Source of the DNA: Tautonia plasticadhaerens
Lineage (GTDB): Bacteria; Planctomycetota; Planctomycetia; Isosphaerales; Isosphaeraceae
Length of the DNA: 64,000 bases
Direction of reading: 5' to 3'
Assembly (NCBI RefSeq): GCF_007752535.1
Contig: NZ_CP036426.1
Coordinates: 8,246,001-8,310,000 of the forward strand
The notes under the pieces were generated by a model. It ran no database searches, was not told the DNA's origin, and saw only the letters and a program-made list of their open reading frames with translations. The translations under genes and the position numbers were made by a program. Shown piece after piece: positions 25,788 to 34,241 of this stretch; the first letter of the stretch is position 1, and every line of letters begins with the position of its first letter.

Positions 25788-27287
25788 ATGGCGACACGAC
25801 GAACCCTGACACGCCTGATCCTGCTCGCGGCCTCCCTGGCCTGGGTCGGGGCCTCGGGGGTCGAGGCGACCCCCCAGGAAGGAGACCGGCCGGGGCCGAA
25901 CGTCCTGATGATCGCCGTGGACGACCTCCGGCCCCAGCTCGGGTGCCTTGGGGACCCGGTTATCAAGACCCCGAACATCGACCGCCTCGCCGCCCGGGGG
26001 GTCGCCTTCTCCCGGGCCTACTGCCAGCAGGCGGTCTGCAGCCCGTCCCGGACCTCGCTGATGACCGGCCGGAGGCCGGACACGACCCGCGTCTTCGACC
26101 TCCAGACGCACTTCCGGGACACCATCCCCGACGTCGTCACCCTGGCCCAGCACTTCAAGGCCAACGGCTACCGGACCGAGTCGCTCAGCAAGATCTATCA
26201 CGGCGGCCTGCTCGACCCGGAGTCGTGGAGCGTCCCCCATTGGCGCCCGGACGTCCCGAACTTCGGCCCCGAGGGGCAGGAGATCCTCCGTCGGGAGCGG
26301 GCCAGGGCCAGGGAGTCCGGCCGGCCCCCGGTCGACCGCGTCCGGGGGCTGCCGACCGAGGCCCCCGACGTGCCCGACGACGCCCTGCCCGACGGCGCCA
26401 CCGCCTCCGAGGCGATCCGCCGCCTCCGGGCCGCGAAGGATCAGGACGAGCCCTTCTTCCTGGCCGTCGGCTTCCTCAAGCCCCACCTGCCGTTCGTCGC
26501 CCCGAAGCCGTACTGGGACCTCTACTCCGCGTCCGACATCCGTCCCTCCGACAACCCCGAGCCCCCCGTGGGCGCACCGGACTACGCCCTCACGAACTGG
26601 GGGGAGCTGCGGGCCTATGTCGGCATCCCGAAGGACGGGCCGGTCGGCGAGGAGCAGGCCCTGGAGCTGGTCCACGGCTACTACGCCAGCGTCAGCTACA
26701 TGGACGCCCAGCTCGGCCGGGTGCTCGACGAGTTGGACCGCCTCGACCTGGCCGACTCCACCGTCGTCGCCCTCTGGGGAGACCACGGCTGGAAGCTGGG
26801 CGACCACGGCGCCTGGTGCAAGCACACGAATTACGAGCGCGACACCAACGCCCCGCTGATCGTCAGCGTACCCGGCCGGTCGACCGCCGGGCGCGTCTCG
26901 GATGCGCTGGTCGAGTTCGTCGACCTCTACCCGACCCTGGCCGACCTCTGCGGGCTCCCCCTGCCCGAGGGCCTCGAAGGATCGAGCCTGGCCCCCCTGC
27001 TCGACGACCCGGATCGCCCCTGGAAGGCCGCCGCCTTCAGCCAGTACCCCCGGAATATCCCCGGCAAGGGCCGGGCGATGGGCGACGCGATGCGGACCGA
27101 CCGCTACCGGTTCGTCGCCTGGACCCTGCCCGACGGCACCGTCGACGCCTTCGAGCTGTACGACCACCGGGACGATCCCCACGAGGATTACAACCTCGCC
27201 GCCGACCCCGCCCACGCCGACCTCGTTGCCCGGCTCGCCGCCCGGCTCCGAGACGGCTGGCGGGCCGCCAGGCCGCCGGAGCGGTAG
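25788..27287 (+). CDS. Secreted sulfatase, iduronate-2-sulfatase-like
   Basis: This 499-residue type I sulfatase has a signal peptide ending near GVEATPQE. Calcium ligands are in NVLMIAVDDLRP (D45, D46). The formylglycine signature CSPSR is at residues 84-88, with C84 converted by formylglycine-generating enzyme (or its anaerobic counterpart). Later elements are FFLAVGFLKPHLPFVAPK, ALWGDHGWKLGDHGAWCKHTNYE and DLYPTLADLCGLP, typical of the iduronate-2-sulfatase branch. It would remove sulfate esters from glycans in the periplasm or outside the cell. The SMP-30 gene follows 62 bases downstream on the same strand. The formylglycine-generating enzyme is not in the window. Confidence 0.93.
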   Translation: MATRRTLTRLILLAASLAWVGASGVEATPQEGDRPGPNVLMIAVDDLRPQLGCLGDPVIKTPNIDRLAARGVAFSRAYCQQAVCSPSRTSLMTGRRPDTTRVFDLQTHFRDTIPDVVTLAQHFKANGYRTESLSKIYHGGLLDPESWSVPHWRPDVPNFGPEGQEILRRERARARESGRPPVDRVRGLPTEAPDVPDDALPDGATASEAIRRLRAAKDQDEPFFLAVGFLKPHLPFVAPKPYWDLYSASDIRPSDNPEPPVGAPDYALTNWGELRAYVGIPKDGPVGEEQALELVHGYYASVSYMDAQLGRVLDELDRLDLADSTVVALWGDHGWKLGDHGAWCKHTNYERDTNAPLIVSVPGRSTAGRVSDALVEFVDLYPTLADLCGLPLPEGLEGSSLAPLLDDPDRPWKAAAFSQYPRNIPGKGRAMGDAMRTDRYRFVAWTLPDGTVDAFELYDHRDDPHEDYNLAADPAHADLVARLAARLRDGWRAARPPER

Positions 27288-27349
27288 GCAGGTCGAGATC
27301 GAACGCCAACGCCATCCCCGGTCCTCGGTCACGTGCCGGAGCCTTCGAA

Positions 27350-28276
27350 ATGCTCTCCTTGCTGCTCTCCTCGATGCTGCTCGCCCCCCCCGCCGCCTCC
27401 CCCGCCGGCGTGGTGAAGCCCGGGGCGACCCTGGAGAAACTCTGGTCCGAGGGCGAGTTCACCGAGGGGGGCGCGGAGGCCGCCGACGGGTCGATCCTCT
27501 TCTCGGACATCGGCACGAGGATCATGCGGTTCGACCCCGAGACGAACGAGGTCACGGTCTTCCGATCCCCCAGCGGCCGGGCCAACGGCCTGATCTTCGC
27601 CCCCGACGGCCGCCTCGTCGCCGCCGAGGGCGCCAACACCGGGGGCAACCGCCGCGTCTCGATCACCGAGGTTGACGGCACCGTCCGCACCCTGGCCGAC
27701 TCCTACCAGGGGAAGCGCTTCAACAGCCCCAACGACGTGGCCGTCGACGCCCAGGGGCGTGTCTACGTGTCCGACCCCCGATACGTCGGCGACGAGCCCC
27801 GGGAACTGGACGAGGAGGTCGTCTACCGGATCGACCCGGACGGCACCGTCACCCGCCTGGAGACGACCGCCACCAAGCCCAACGGCCTGGTCGTCAGCCC
27901 CGACGGCACGACCCTCTACGTCTCCAACAACGGCCCGGATCTGAAGGCCCTGCTGAAGCTCGACCTCGACCCCCGCACCGGGGAGGTCTCCAATCCGAAG
28001 AAGATCAAGGACTTCGGCAACGGCCGGGGCATCGACGGCATGACCGTCACGAGGGACGGCCTGGTCGTCGCCGCCGCCGGCTCCGGGCCGCTGGGCGGCG
28101 TCTACGTCTACCGGCCCGACGGCACCCCCGTCGACTTCATCGCCGTCCCCGAGAACCCCACCAACGTCGAGTTCGGCGGCCCCGACGACTCCACCCTCTA
28201 CATCACCGCCGGCGTCTCCCTCTACCGGATCGAGACCACCCTGACCGGCTACCGCCCCGAGCCCCCGGCGAAGTGA
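27350..28276 (+). CDS. SMP-30/gluconolactonase family protein
   Basis: This 308-residue protein has a short signal peptide (MLSLLLSSMLLAPPAASPA) and a six-bladed propeller of the SMP-30/LRE family. Conserved segments are LEKLWSEGEFTEGGAEAADGSILFSD, GRANGLIFAPDGRLVAAEG, RFNSPNDVAVDAQGRVYVSDP, KPNGLVVSPDGTTLYVSNN and GIDGMTVTRDGLVVAA. The E, N and D residues in these segments form the usual divalent metal site. Family members hydrolyse sugar lactones; a glucono- or similar lactone is a reasonable guess for an exported member beside a sulfatase. The 62-base spacing and shared direction suggest co-expression with the sulfatase. Confidence 0.9.
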   Translation: MLSLLLSSMLLAPPAASPAGVVKPGATLEKLWSEGEFTEGGAEAADGSILFSDIGTRIMRFDPETNEVTVFRSPSGRANGLIFAPDGRLVAAEGANTGGNRRVSITEVDGTVRTLADSYQGKRFNSPNDVAVDAQGRVYVSDPRYVGDEPRELDEEVVYRIDPDGTVTRLETTATKPNGLVVSPDGTTLYVSNNGPDLKALLKLDLDPRTGEVSNPKKIKDFGNGRGIDGMTVTRDGLVVAAAGSGPLGGVYVYRPDGTPVDFIAVPENPTNVEFGGPDDSTLYITAGVSLYRIETTLTGYRPEPPAK

Positions 28277-28394
28277 CGCGGGGAAACGACCCAGGACAAC
28301 CTCGGGAACGGGCCGATTCCACACTTTCCGCTGGATTTCCGTCCTCGTCACCGCGAAGTTATCGTGATTCGTCGACGAGGCGGGCCCTGTGTCT

Positions 28395-28417
28395 GGCCGT
28401 CGCCGATGGCGACGGCC
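28395..28417. terminator. Hairpin between convergent genes
   Basis: A perfect 10-base stem (GGCCGTCGCC with GGCGACGGCC) and a three-base GAT loop lie 11 bases before the 3' end of the convergent gene and about 120 bases after the SMP-30 gene. There is no T-run; a bidirectional terminator is the likeliest role. Confidence 0.5.
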
Positions 28418-28427
28418 CCGCACCAGC

Positions 28428-29882
28428 TTACTTGCGGATCGTGATGCGGTAGGGCAATCCCGCTGGCCGGGCATCCGTCAGCTCCTCGGGGGCCTCCAGG
28501 ATGGCCGAGTCGCCCTCAATGCGATAGGAGAAAGGCCCCCCCGAGATCGGGTCGCCCGGCACGGGAACGGCCGAGATGGCGTCGAGTGAGCTGGGCAAGG
28601 AGCCGTGCTCGGCGACGTGCATCCGAATTGCCTCGACGACCCTCAGGGCAGCGATCCGGCGCTCGAGTAGGGCCTGCGAGCGGTGGGCTCCGCGGACAGC
28701 CAGGATGACCTCGCCGAGGGCCCAGGGGACGGCAGCCGGGACGAGGATGTTCTTGGACTCCTCTGCGGTCTCGGGGGCAATCACCGCGTAGAGTCGGGCC
28801 GCGTCGGCATAGGGAAGGTAGGTGAGCTTATAGGATTCGTCGCGGACCTGCCTGTAACGGTCGACGATGAAACGGACGATCCGCTCCGCCTCGGATTCGG
28901 GAGCGGCCCCGTCCTTCGGTGCGAAGTGGCGCTCGGCCTGCGGCGTCAGCTCGGCGACGAAGGCGTCGAGTTCGGCCGGGACCCGTCTGTCCTCGACGTC
29001 GATGTCGTTCTCGGCCAGGAGCGGCTCCAGGGCCCGTAGACGCTCGTGCAGGCGGGCGAGCCGGACACGCCACTCGTCCTCGGTGCGAAGGTCATCGAGC
29101 CCGGTGATCTCGGGCACGACCCACTCGGCCATCGCCTGTTCGTTCTCCAGCGAGTCGCGGAAGTCGATCATCGGCCTGGGCAGGGCGGTCAGGGCCCAGT
29201 AGAGGTTCGGCGCGTCGGGCCGGGCGACCAGTTCCTCGATGCGGTCGACGAGGCTGTCGGCGGAGGCCCGACCGACGAGGTCGTTGATCAGGAACGGCCC
29301 CTCGGCCAGGTGGACGCTCATGGCCAGGCCCGTCTCGATCGTGCGGATCGCCTCGTCGAGGTCTCCCTCGGCGATCTCGAGCTTGGCCTTCAGCGCCAGC
29401 AGCCGGATCCGATTCCGCAAGGCCTGGGCGTCGGGCAGGAGGATCTCGATCGCGTGCTCGCGTTGCTCGGCCAGCGGATAGCTCCAGTCACAGTACTCCC
29501 GTCGCGCCGCGATCGCGAGCAGCTCCGGCATCGACCCGCCGCCGATCGTCCGAGCCTCGTCGATCGGGAATTCGTCGATCGGCAGGTCGATCCAGGCCTC
29601 ATACTTCTCGCCGACTTGGCGCTCGAACTCGTCGGGAAGTTCGGCCAGGGTGCGGAGGTAGACCGGCGCCGCATCGCCGGGCGTCCGCTCGGCCGCCGTC
29701 GGGAAGAGGCGATGGCGTAGCGCCGGGACCGGCTCGGGCGCCGGGCTGAGGGCCAGAGGCCGGGGCTCGGGCCCGTCCTCGGCGGCAGCTCCCACCAGAC
29801 TCACCGCGGAGAGCAGGAGCAGCGGACCGGCTCCAATCGACCAACGGAATATCCTGATGGAACGATCCATCATCATCTCCAT
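28428..29882 (-). CDS. Secreted alpha-helical protein of unknown function, third gene of a sigma-factor unit
   Basis: I do not recognise this 484-residue protein. It has a signal peptide (SIRIFRWSIGAGPLLLLSAVSLVGAAAE) and a long, mostly helical body rich in Leu, Ala, Glu and Arg, with repeats of the type NRIRLLALKAKLEIAEGDLDEAIRTIETGL that resemble TPR-like helical pairs near residues 155-190. The C-terminal 70 residues (LLERRIAALRVVEAIRMHVAEHGSLPSSLDAI, then PVPGDPISGGPFSYRIEGDSAIL) read as a type II pseudopilin-like ending. I have seen that style in planctomycete proteins of unknown role. It lies downstream of, and parallel to, an ECF sigma factor and its membrane partner, so it may be the output of that pair. 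GC is slightly lower than its neighbours. Confidence 0.7.
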   Translation of the reverse strand: MEMMMDRSIRIFRWSIGAGPLLLLSAVSLVGAAAEDGPEPRPLALSPAPEPVPALRHRLFPTAAERTPGDAAPVYLRTLAELPDEFERQVGEKYEAWIDLPIDEFPIDEARTIGGGSMPELLAIAARREYCDWSYPLAEQREHAIEILLPDAQALRNRIRLLALKAKLEIAEGDLDEAIRTIETGLAMSVHLAEGPFLINDLVGRASADSLVDRIEELVARPDAPNLYWALTALPRPMIDFRDSLENEQAMAEWVVPEITGLDDLRTEDEWRVRLARLHERLRALEPLLAENDIDVEDRRVPAELDAFVAELTPQAERHFAPKDGAAPESEAERIVRFIVDRYRQVRDESYKLTYLPYADAARLYAVIAPETAEESKNILVPAAVPWALGEVILAVRGAHRSQALLERRIAALRVVEAIRMHVAEHGSLPSSLDAISAVPVPGDPISGGPFSYRIEGDSAILEAPEELTDARPAGLPYRITIRK

Positions 29883-30005
29883 TCCGTACGAGGATGCAGA
29901 CCGCGACCCACGCGGGCCGCGAGGCGGACGACGATCGCTCCGCCGGGCGTGCCGGCCCGCGGCGGGGGCGATCGGTGATCGAATCGATCCGGCAAGGGGC
30001 CCGGA

Positions 30006-30560
30006 TCAGAGGTCGAACGGCCCGCCCCTGCCGAAGGCCCGAAGTGGCGTCGGCGATGCTGAACCCGCCCCGGTCGGCTCGCCGATCGGGGCCGGATCGT
30101 CCGGTCGATCGGCGAGGGTGCCATCCAGCGACACGAGCCGGCGAGTCATGGCCAGGTAGCTCGACGCATCCAGGGCGACCGGCTCGATCGGCGGCGGGGC
30201 CACGGGCTCGGCCGCGATTTCCCGGGGATCCGGGGTCGACGACGTTCCCCACGATGGCTCGACCGATGCGTCGAAAACCCCGCCGCGAGCCTTCATCGCA
30301 GCCAGTTCGTCCCGGAGGGCGCCTTGATCGACGCGGGCGTCGATCAAGGCGACGACGAGTCCGATGGAGGCCAGTACCAGGCCCGCCGTCGCTCCCCGCC
30401 AAAAGCGTCCGCGAGCCTCGGCGAGGGCACCCGATCGGCCGGCCTCGAAGAGCATCCGATCGCGGTCGAGGCCGCCGGGGGACGGTCGCCAGCCGAGGAG
30501 GCGGGCCTCCAGCGGGGTCAGCGGTTCGTCGGGGCCTGGTCGGTCATCTCGGTCGGGCAT
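30006..30560 (-). CDS. Single-pass membrane protein overlapping an ECF sigma gene, probable anti-sigma-like partner
   Basis: The 184-residue protein has a conserved-looking cytoplasmic start (LTPLEARLLGWRPSPGGLDRDRMLFEAGRSG), one membrane helix (GATAGLVLASIGLVVALIDA, about residues 56-75) and a Pro/Asp-rich outer part with no clear domain. Its first 43 bases overlap the end of the sigma factor gene, a translational-coupling arrangement typical of sigma/anti-sigma pairs. No zinc-binding HxxxCxxC motif is present, so it is not a classic ZAS anti-sigma factor; regulation of the upstream sigma factor is inference from overlap and topology. The short N-terminal part would be the only portion able to touch the sigma factor. 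Confidence 0.65.
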   Translation of the reverse strand: MPDRDDRPGPDEPLTPLEARLLGWRPSPGGLDRDRMLFEAGRSGALAEARGRFWRGATAGLVLASIGLVVALIDARVDQGALRDELAAMKARGGVFDASVEPSWGTSSTPDPREIAAEPVAPPPIEPVALDASSYLAMTRRLVSLDGTLADRPDDPAPIGEPTGAGSASPTPLRAFGRGGPFDL

Positions 30561-31030
30561 GGTCCCTGTCCTTCGAGCCGATCGAGCAGGAGCGAGAGCC
30601 CGGCCCGGTAGCGCCGGTGGGCCGTGGTGATCGAGCAGCCGAGCAGCCCGGCGACCTCACCCAGGGTCAGGCCGCCCCAGATCCGGGCGACGATCACCTC
30701 ACGGGTCCGGGGCTCCAGCTCGGCCAGCAAGGCGGCGGCGCGGCCGGCGTCGAGGCGGTCGTCGAGCGAGGAGAACCACGACTCGTCCCGGGCGGCCCGG
30801 GCCTCGCGATGCCGGCGGCGTCGGGCCGACCGGCCGCACGAGATCGCCCGGTTGCGGACGGCCCGGAACAGCCAGGCGGCGACGTGATCGGGCTCGGCTC
30901 GCAGGCGGGCCAGGGCGATGAACGCCTCCTGGACCACGTCCTCCGGCGCCTCCGACCACTGCCGGGCGTAGAGCACCAGGGCGGCGCCGTGCTCGTCGAA
31001 CAGCCTCCCCAGCAGCTCCGGCCCGATCAC
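30518..31030 (-). CDS. ECF-type RNA polymerase sigma factor
   Basis: This is a compact 170-residue sigma-70-family factor. Region 2: LFDEHGAALVLYARQWSEAPEDVVQEAFIALARL and HVAAWLFRAVRNRAISCGRSARRRRHRE (about 8-80). Region 4: LAELEPRTREVIVARIWGGLTLGEVAGLLGCSITTAHRRYRAGLSLL (about 100-150). It should direct RNA polymerase to a small regulon. The downstream membrane protein overlaps it by 43 bases in another frame and a secreted helical protein follows, giving a three-gene unit. The region 4 end is unusually short before the overlap. No autoregulated promoter could be read upstream. Confidence 0.9.
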   Translation of the reverse strand: MIGPELLGRLFDEHGAALVLYARQWSEAPEDVVQEAFIALARLRAEPDHVAAWLFRAVRNRAISCGRSARRRRHREARAARDESWFSSLDDRLDAGRAAALLAELEPRTREVIVARIWGGLTLGEVAGLLGCSITTAHRRYRAGLSLLLDRLEGQGPCPTEMTDQAPTNR

Positions 31031-31264
31031 CGCGATGGCCCTCCGCCGTTCGCGTGGGTCGTGGTCCTCGTCGCTCCTGGAGAAGACGCCACCGGGGGCC
31101 GGGTTTTCCGGGAGAGCCCGCGGTTTTCCGACGGTGGGCCGGCCGGGGTGGTGTTGTACCGAAGGATCATCGGGCCCGTCGCAAGGATACGCTTCGTCGA
31201 AAACGTGCGCTTGCGCCGAGCCGTCGTCCCGACGAGGTGGGTCGGGACGCGAGGTCGGGATGCC

Positions 31265-32215
31265 TCAAGCCCCGGCTCGCGTGCCGGCCACGTTCACGCC
31301 GCTGCCGATGATCAGGTCGCGGTCATAGGCCCAGTCGTAGAGGCGGCCGGCCTTCTGGGGACGCAGCTCGACGAGGTCGGTAAAGCCCTCCTCCTCGAAC
31401 CACCGGCGCAGCTCGGGCAGCGTGTGGTGCGACTGGTAGGCCGGGGCGTACCAGTCGAAGTTGTCGCAGACCCGAAGGGTCCAGTCGGGGTGGTTGGAGA
31501 AGTTGAACACCTTGTTGAGCGTCCTGTTCAGGACCGGCACGCTCCCCAGCACGCCGAGCCCGGCGCCGAGGGGCTCCAGCACCCCGGGGGGGGTCCGGGT
31601 GGTGACGGTCCGGATCGCGGAATTGAGCCACTCCTGGGGCGGGGTGTTGCGGCGGTAGAGCCAGACCGCCAGGCGACCCCCGGGTTTCACGCGACGGGCG
31701 ACCTGGGAGAAGGCGAGGCGGGGGTCGGGGCTGTGGTGCAACACGCCGATCGAGAAGACGAGGTCGAAGGCCGAGTCGACCAGCGGCAGGTCCAGCAGGT
31801 CGGCCTGGATGATCGCCACGTCGGGGAACTCGGCAGTCAGGCGCGCGGCCTTGTCCACGGCGTCGCTCAGGTCCACGCCCACCACCCTCGCCCCGAAGCC
31901 TCCCAGCAGCCGGGCGTACCGGCCCCCGCCGCAGCCGGCGTCGAGGACGAGTCGGCCGGAGAGGCCCCTCGGGTCGACCCCGGTCTTGGCCCGGAAGACG
32001 GCCTCGTCCTCCTCGTCGCGGGCCACGTCGTAGCGGTTCCACTGGCGGCCGAAGCTGGCGACGTACGCCTCCCCCGCCAGCCTCGGCACGCCGTCGGCGA
32101 CCGGGAACGAGGCGGAGCAGCCGACGCATCGCAGGGCGGCGTCCCCCTCGGGGGCGAGTTCCAGGCGCCCCCGGCATCGGGGGCAGCGGAGCAGGGCGAG
32201 CAGTTCCGGGTTCAT
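31265..32215 (-). CDS. SAM-dependent methyltransferase with N-terminal zinc ribbon
   Basis: The 316-residue protein starts with a Trm112-like zinc ribbon (LLRCPRCRGRLELAPEGDAALRCVGCSASFPVADGVPRL, paired CPRC and CVGC) and continues as a class I methyltransferase: LVLDAGCGGGRYARLLGGFGARVVGVDLS (SAM-binding glycine loop), IIQADLLDLPLVDSAFDLVFSIGVLHHSPDP and KPGGRLAVWLYRR. Many planctomycete proteins of this build methylate unknown small molecules or lipid or glycan carriers. The substrate is not readable. The gene is divergent from tilS with an 82-base gap that contains TATAAT, so each may have its own promoter there. I choose the ATG directly before the zinc ribbon; upstream in-frame sequence is not conserved-looking. 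Confidence 0.82.
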   Translation of the reverse strand: MNPELLALLRCPRCRGRLELAPEGDAALRCVGCSASFPVADGVPRLAGEAYVASFGRQWNRYDVARDEEDEAVFRAKTGVDPRGLSGRLVLDAGCGGGRYARLLGGFGARVVGVDLSDAVDKAARLTAEFPDVAIIQADLLDLPLVDSAFDLVFSIGVLHHSPDPRLAFSQVARRVKPGGRLAVWLYRRNTPPQEWLNSAIRTVTTRTPPGVLEPLGAGLGVLGSVPVLNRTLNKVFNFSNHPDWTLRVCDNFDWYAPAYQSHHTLPELRRWFEEEGFTDLVELRPQKAGRLYDWAYDRDLIIGSGVNVAGTRAGA

Positions 32216-32223
32216 GCCCCCAG

Positions 32224-32229
32224 TATAAT
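32224..32229 (+). promoter_or_regulatory. Candidate -10 box upstream of tilS
   Basis: A perfect TATAAT stands out in the GC-rich divergent gap, about 69 bases before tilS. I could not find a matching -35 at 16-18 bases, so this is only a weak candidate. Confidence 0.3.
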
Positions 32230-32297
32230 GGACGATCGCCCGGGCGGCCCGCCGCGGCCGATCCGCACCCCTCCTCGTCCCGGATCGGAGGAGAACC

Positions 32298-33725
32298 ATG
32301 ACGCCCATCCCCGCCTCGATCCCGGTCGATCGGGCCCGACGATTCCTCGATCGGCTCCGGGGCCGGACCGGGGCCGGGGCCGGGGCCGGGGCGATCGTGG
32401 CGGCCGTCTCCGGCGGGGGGGACAGCGTGGCGATGCTCCGGGCCCTGCACGAGGTGGCGCCCGGGCTGGGACTGGATCTGTCGGTCGCCCACCTGCACCA
32501 CGGCGCTCGCGGGGAGGAGGCCGACCGGGACGCGAGGTCCGTGGCCGAGCTGGCCGAGGTGCTGGGCCTGCCCTTCGACCTCGGCCACTGGCGGGCCGAG
32601 CGGCCCGGCCACTTCGAGGCCGACGCCCGGCACGCCCGCTATGCCTGGCTCGTCGAGGTGGCGACGCGGCGCGGGGCGGGCCTGGTCGCCGTCGGCCACA
32701 CCCGGGACGACCAGGCCGAGACGGTCCTGCACCGGATCATCCGGGGCACCGGCCCCCGGGGCCTCGCCGGGATGCCCCGGTGCCGGAGGCTGGCCGAGGG
32801 GGTGCTGCTGGTCCGGCCGCTGCTGACGACCTCCCGGCGTGAGGGCCGGTCGTACCTGGAGGCGATCGGCCAGCCCTGGCGGGAGGACGAGACCAACGCC
32901 GACCGGTCCCGGACCCGGGCCCGGATCCGGCACGAGGTCCTCCCGGTGCTGGAAGGGCTCAACCCGAGGGTCTCCGAGGCGCTGGTCCGGCTCTCCCGGG
33001 CGACCCGGGATGCGGTGTCCCTGGCCGACGACCGGGTCGCCGGCCTGGCCCGGTCGGTGCTGGTCGACGGCGGCCCCGGCGAGATCGCCTTCCACCGGGA
33101 CCGCCTGGCCGGGCTGCCGGCGTCGGCCCGGGTCGAGGTTGTCCGGCTGGCCTGGAGGCGGGCGGGGTGGCCGGAGCGGTCGATGTCGGAGGCCCGATGG
33201 CGCCGGATCTCCTCGCTGGTGCAGGACGACCGCGGGCGTCACACGATCGGGGAGGGGGTGGACCTGCACCTCTCGCCGACGCTGGCCCGCCTGGTCCCCT
33301 CGGACGCCTCGGCCCCGCCCGTCCCCCCCCCGCCGTCGGCCCTGGCGATCCCGGGATCGGCGACCTGGGGGGGCCTGCGGTTCTCGGCCGAGGTCGACCC
33401 CCCGGCCGACTCGCCGGCCGACGAGCGGGTCGACCTCGACGCGGTCGACCCGTTCGACCACGGCACCGGCCCCCACCTGCTCGTCGGCCCTGGCCTGCCC
33501 GGCGACCGCTTCGGCCCGCTGGGCATGGGGGGCAAGTCGATGCCGATGGGAGACTTCCTCCGGGGCCGCCGCGTCCCGCCGGCCGACCGGGGGATGGTCC
33601 CCGTCGTCCGGGACCGCCGGGGCCTGATCTGGGTCGTCGGCCACCGGATCGCCGACCGGGTCCGGCGCACCGGGTCGACCCGTCGCATCCTCGCCCTCCG
33701 GGGCGGCCCGATCCCGCCCGGCTGA
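32298..33725 (+). CDS. tilS: tRNA(Ile)-lysidine synthetase
   Basis: This 475-residue N-type ATP pyrophosphatase has the PP-loop SGGGDSVAML at residues 38-47, HLHHGARGEEADRDARSVAELAEVLGL, VAVGHTRDDQAETVLHRIIRGTGPRGLAGMP and NADRSRTRARIRHEVLPVLEGLNP, which are diagnostic for TilS. The C-terminal domain ends with GRRVPPADRGMVPVVRDRRGLIWVVGHRIADRVR. The enzyme attaches lysine to cytidine 34 of the minor isoleucine tRNA (CAU anticodon), changing it to read AUA, and is essential. The N-terminal RTGAGAGAGA segment comes from a CCGGGG-type tandem hexamer (about 32357-32392) just before the PP-loop and may vary in length. It begins just after the divergent methyltransferase. Confidence 0.93.
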   Translation: MTPIPASIPVDRARRFLDRLRGRTGAGAGAGAIVAAVSGGGDSVAMLRALHEVAPGLGLDLSVAHLHHGARGEEADRDARSVAELAEVLGLPFDLGHWRAERPGHFEADARHARYAWLVEVATRRGAGLVAVGHTRDDQAETVLHRIIRGTGPRGLAGMPRCRRLAEGVLLVRPLLTTSRREGRSYLEAIGQPWREDETNADRSRTRARIRHEVLPVLEGLNPRVSEALVRLSRATRDAVSLADDRVAGLARSVLVDGGPGEIAFHRDRLAGLPASARVEVVRLAWRRAGWPERSMSEARWRRISSLVQDDRGRHTIGEGVDLHLSPTLARLVPSDASAPPVPPPPSALAIPGSATWGGLRFSAEVDPPADSPADERVDLDAVDPFDHGTGPHLLVGPGLPGDRFGPLGMGGKSMPMGDFLRGRRVPPADRGMVPVVRDRRGLIWVVGHRIADRVRRTGSTRRILALRGGPIPPG

Positions 33726-33883
33726 ACCGGCCCGGGCCCCTGCCCGACGCCAGGGCACGGCCCCGATCGATTCCGGGAACAATTCTTTTGGAGCCGCCCG
33801 CCTCGATCGCTACGATGCGACCTGATCGGCCCGGGCGAACGAACGTGATCCCCGGCCGGCGACTCGAACGGGGGCGATCCACC

Positions 33884-34216
33884 GTGGGATGGTTCGGATT
33901 CGCGAAGAAGACGACGTACGTCATCGCCGTGTCCCGCGAAGGGCCCGACCGCCTTCGCCTCAACGGCAACCAGGTCACCCGGTCCCAGGTCAAGAAGAAC
34001 GCCGCCTCGCACGACCAGACCGTCCTCTGGATGGAGGTCACCACCGGCGGCGGCCGGGTCGACCAGGGGACCGGCCCCGCCTCGACCAAGCTCCCCCCCG
34101 GGGACCTGGAGCGCCTCCAGCGCGACGTCCACCTCTCGACCGCCTTCAAGGCCATCGTCGAGGAGCTCGACACGGGCAAAGAGCACGCGAGCAAGTGGTA
34201 CAAGTTCGCCAAGTGA
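33884..34216 (+). CDS. Small conserved-looking protein of unknown function
   Basis: I do not recognise this protein. Starting at GTG 33884 it has 110 residues: VGWFGFAKKTTYVIAVSREGPDRLRLNGNQVTRSQVKK, then a glycine/threonine patch and LPPGDLERLQRDVHLSTAFKAIVEELDTGKEHASKWYKFAK. It is hydrophilic, with alternating beta-type and helical stretches and no signal peptide, so probably cytoplasmic. An in-frame ATG at 33815 would add a 23-residue basic tail of lower quality; the GTG start fits the sharp change of composition better. It converges with the sirtuin gene. A short GGGGCT..AGCCCC hairpin (34231-34250) lies between them. Confidence 0.55.
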   Translation: MGWFGFAKKTTYVIAVSREGPDRLRLNGNQVTRSQVKKNAASHDQTVLWMEVTTGGGRVDQGTGPASTKLPPGDLERLQRDVHLSTAFKAIVEELDTGKEHASKWYKFAK

Positions 34217-34241
34217 GGGGACCCATCCCCCGGGGCTCGCG

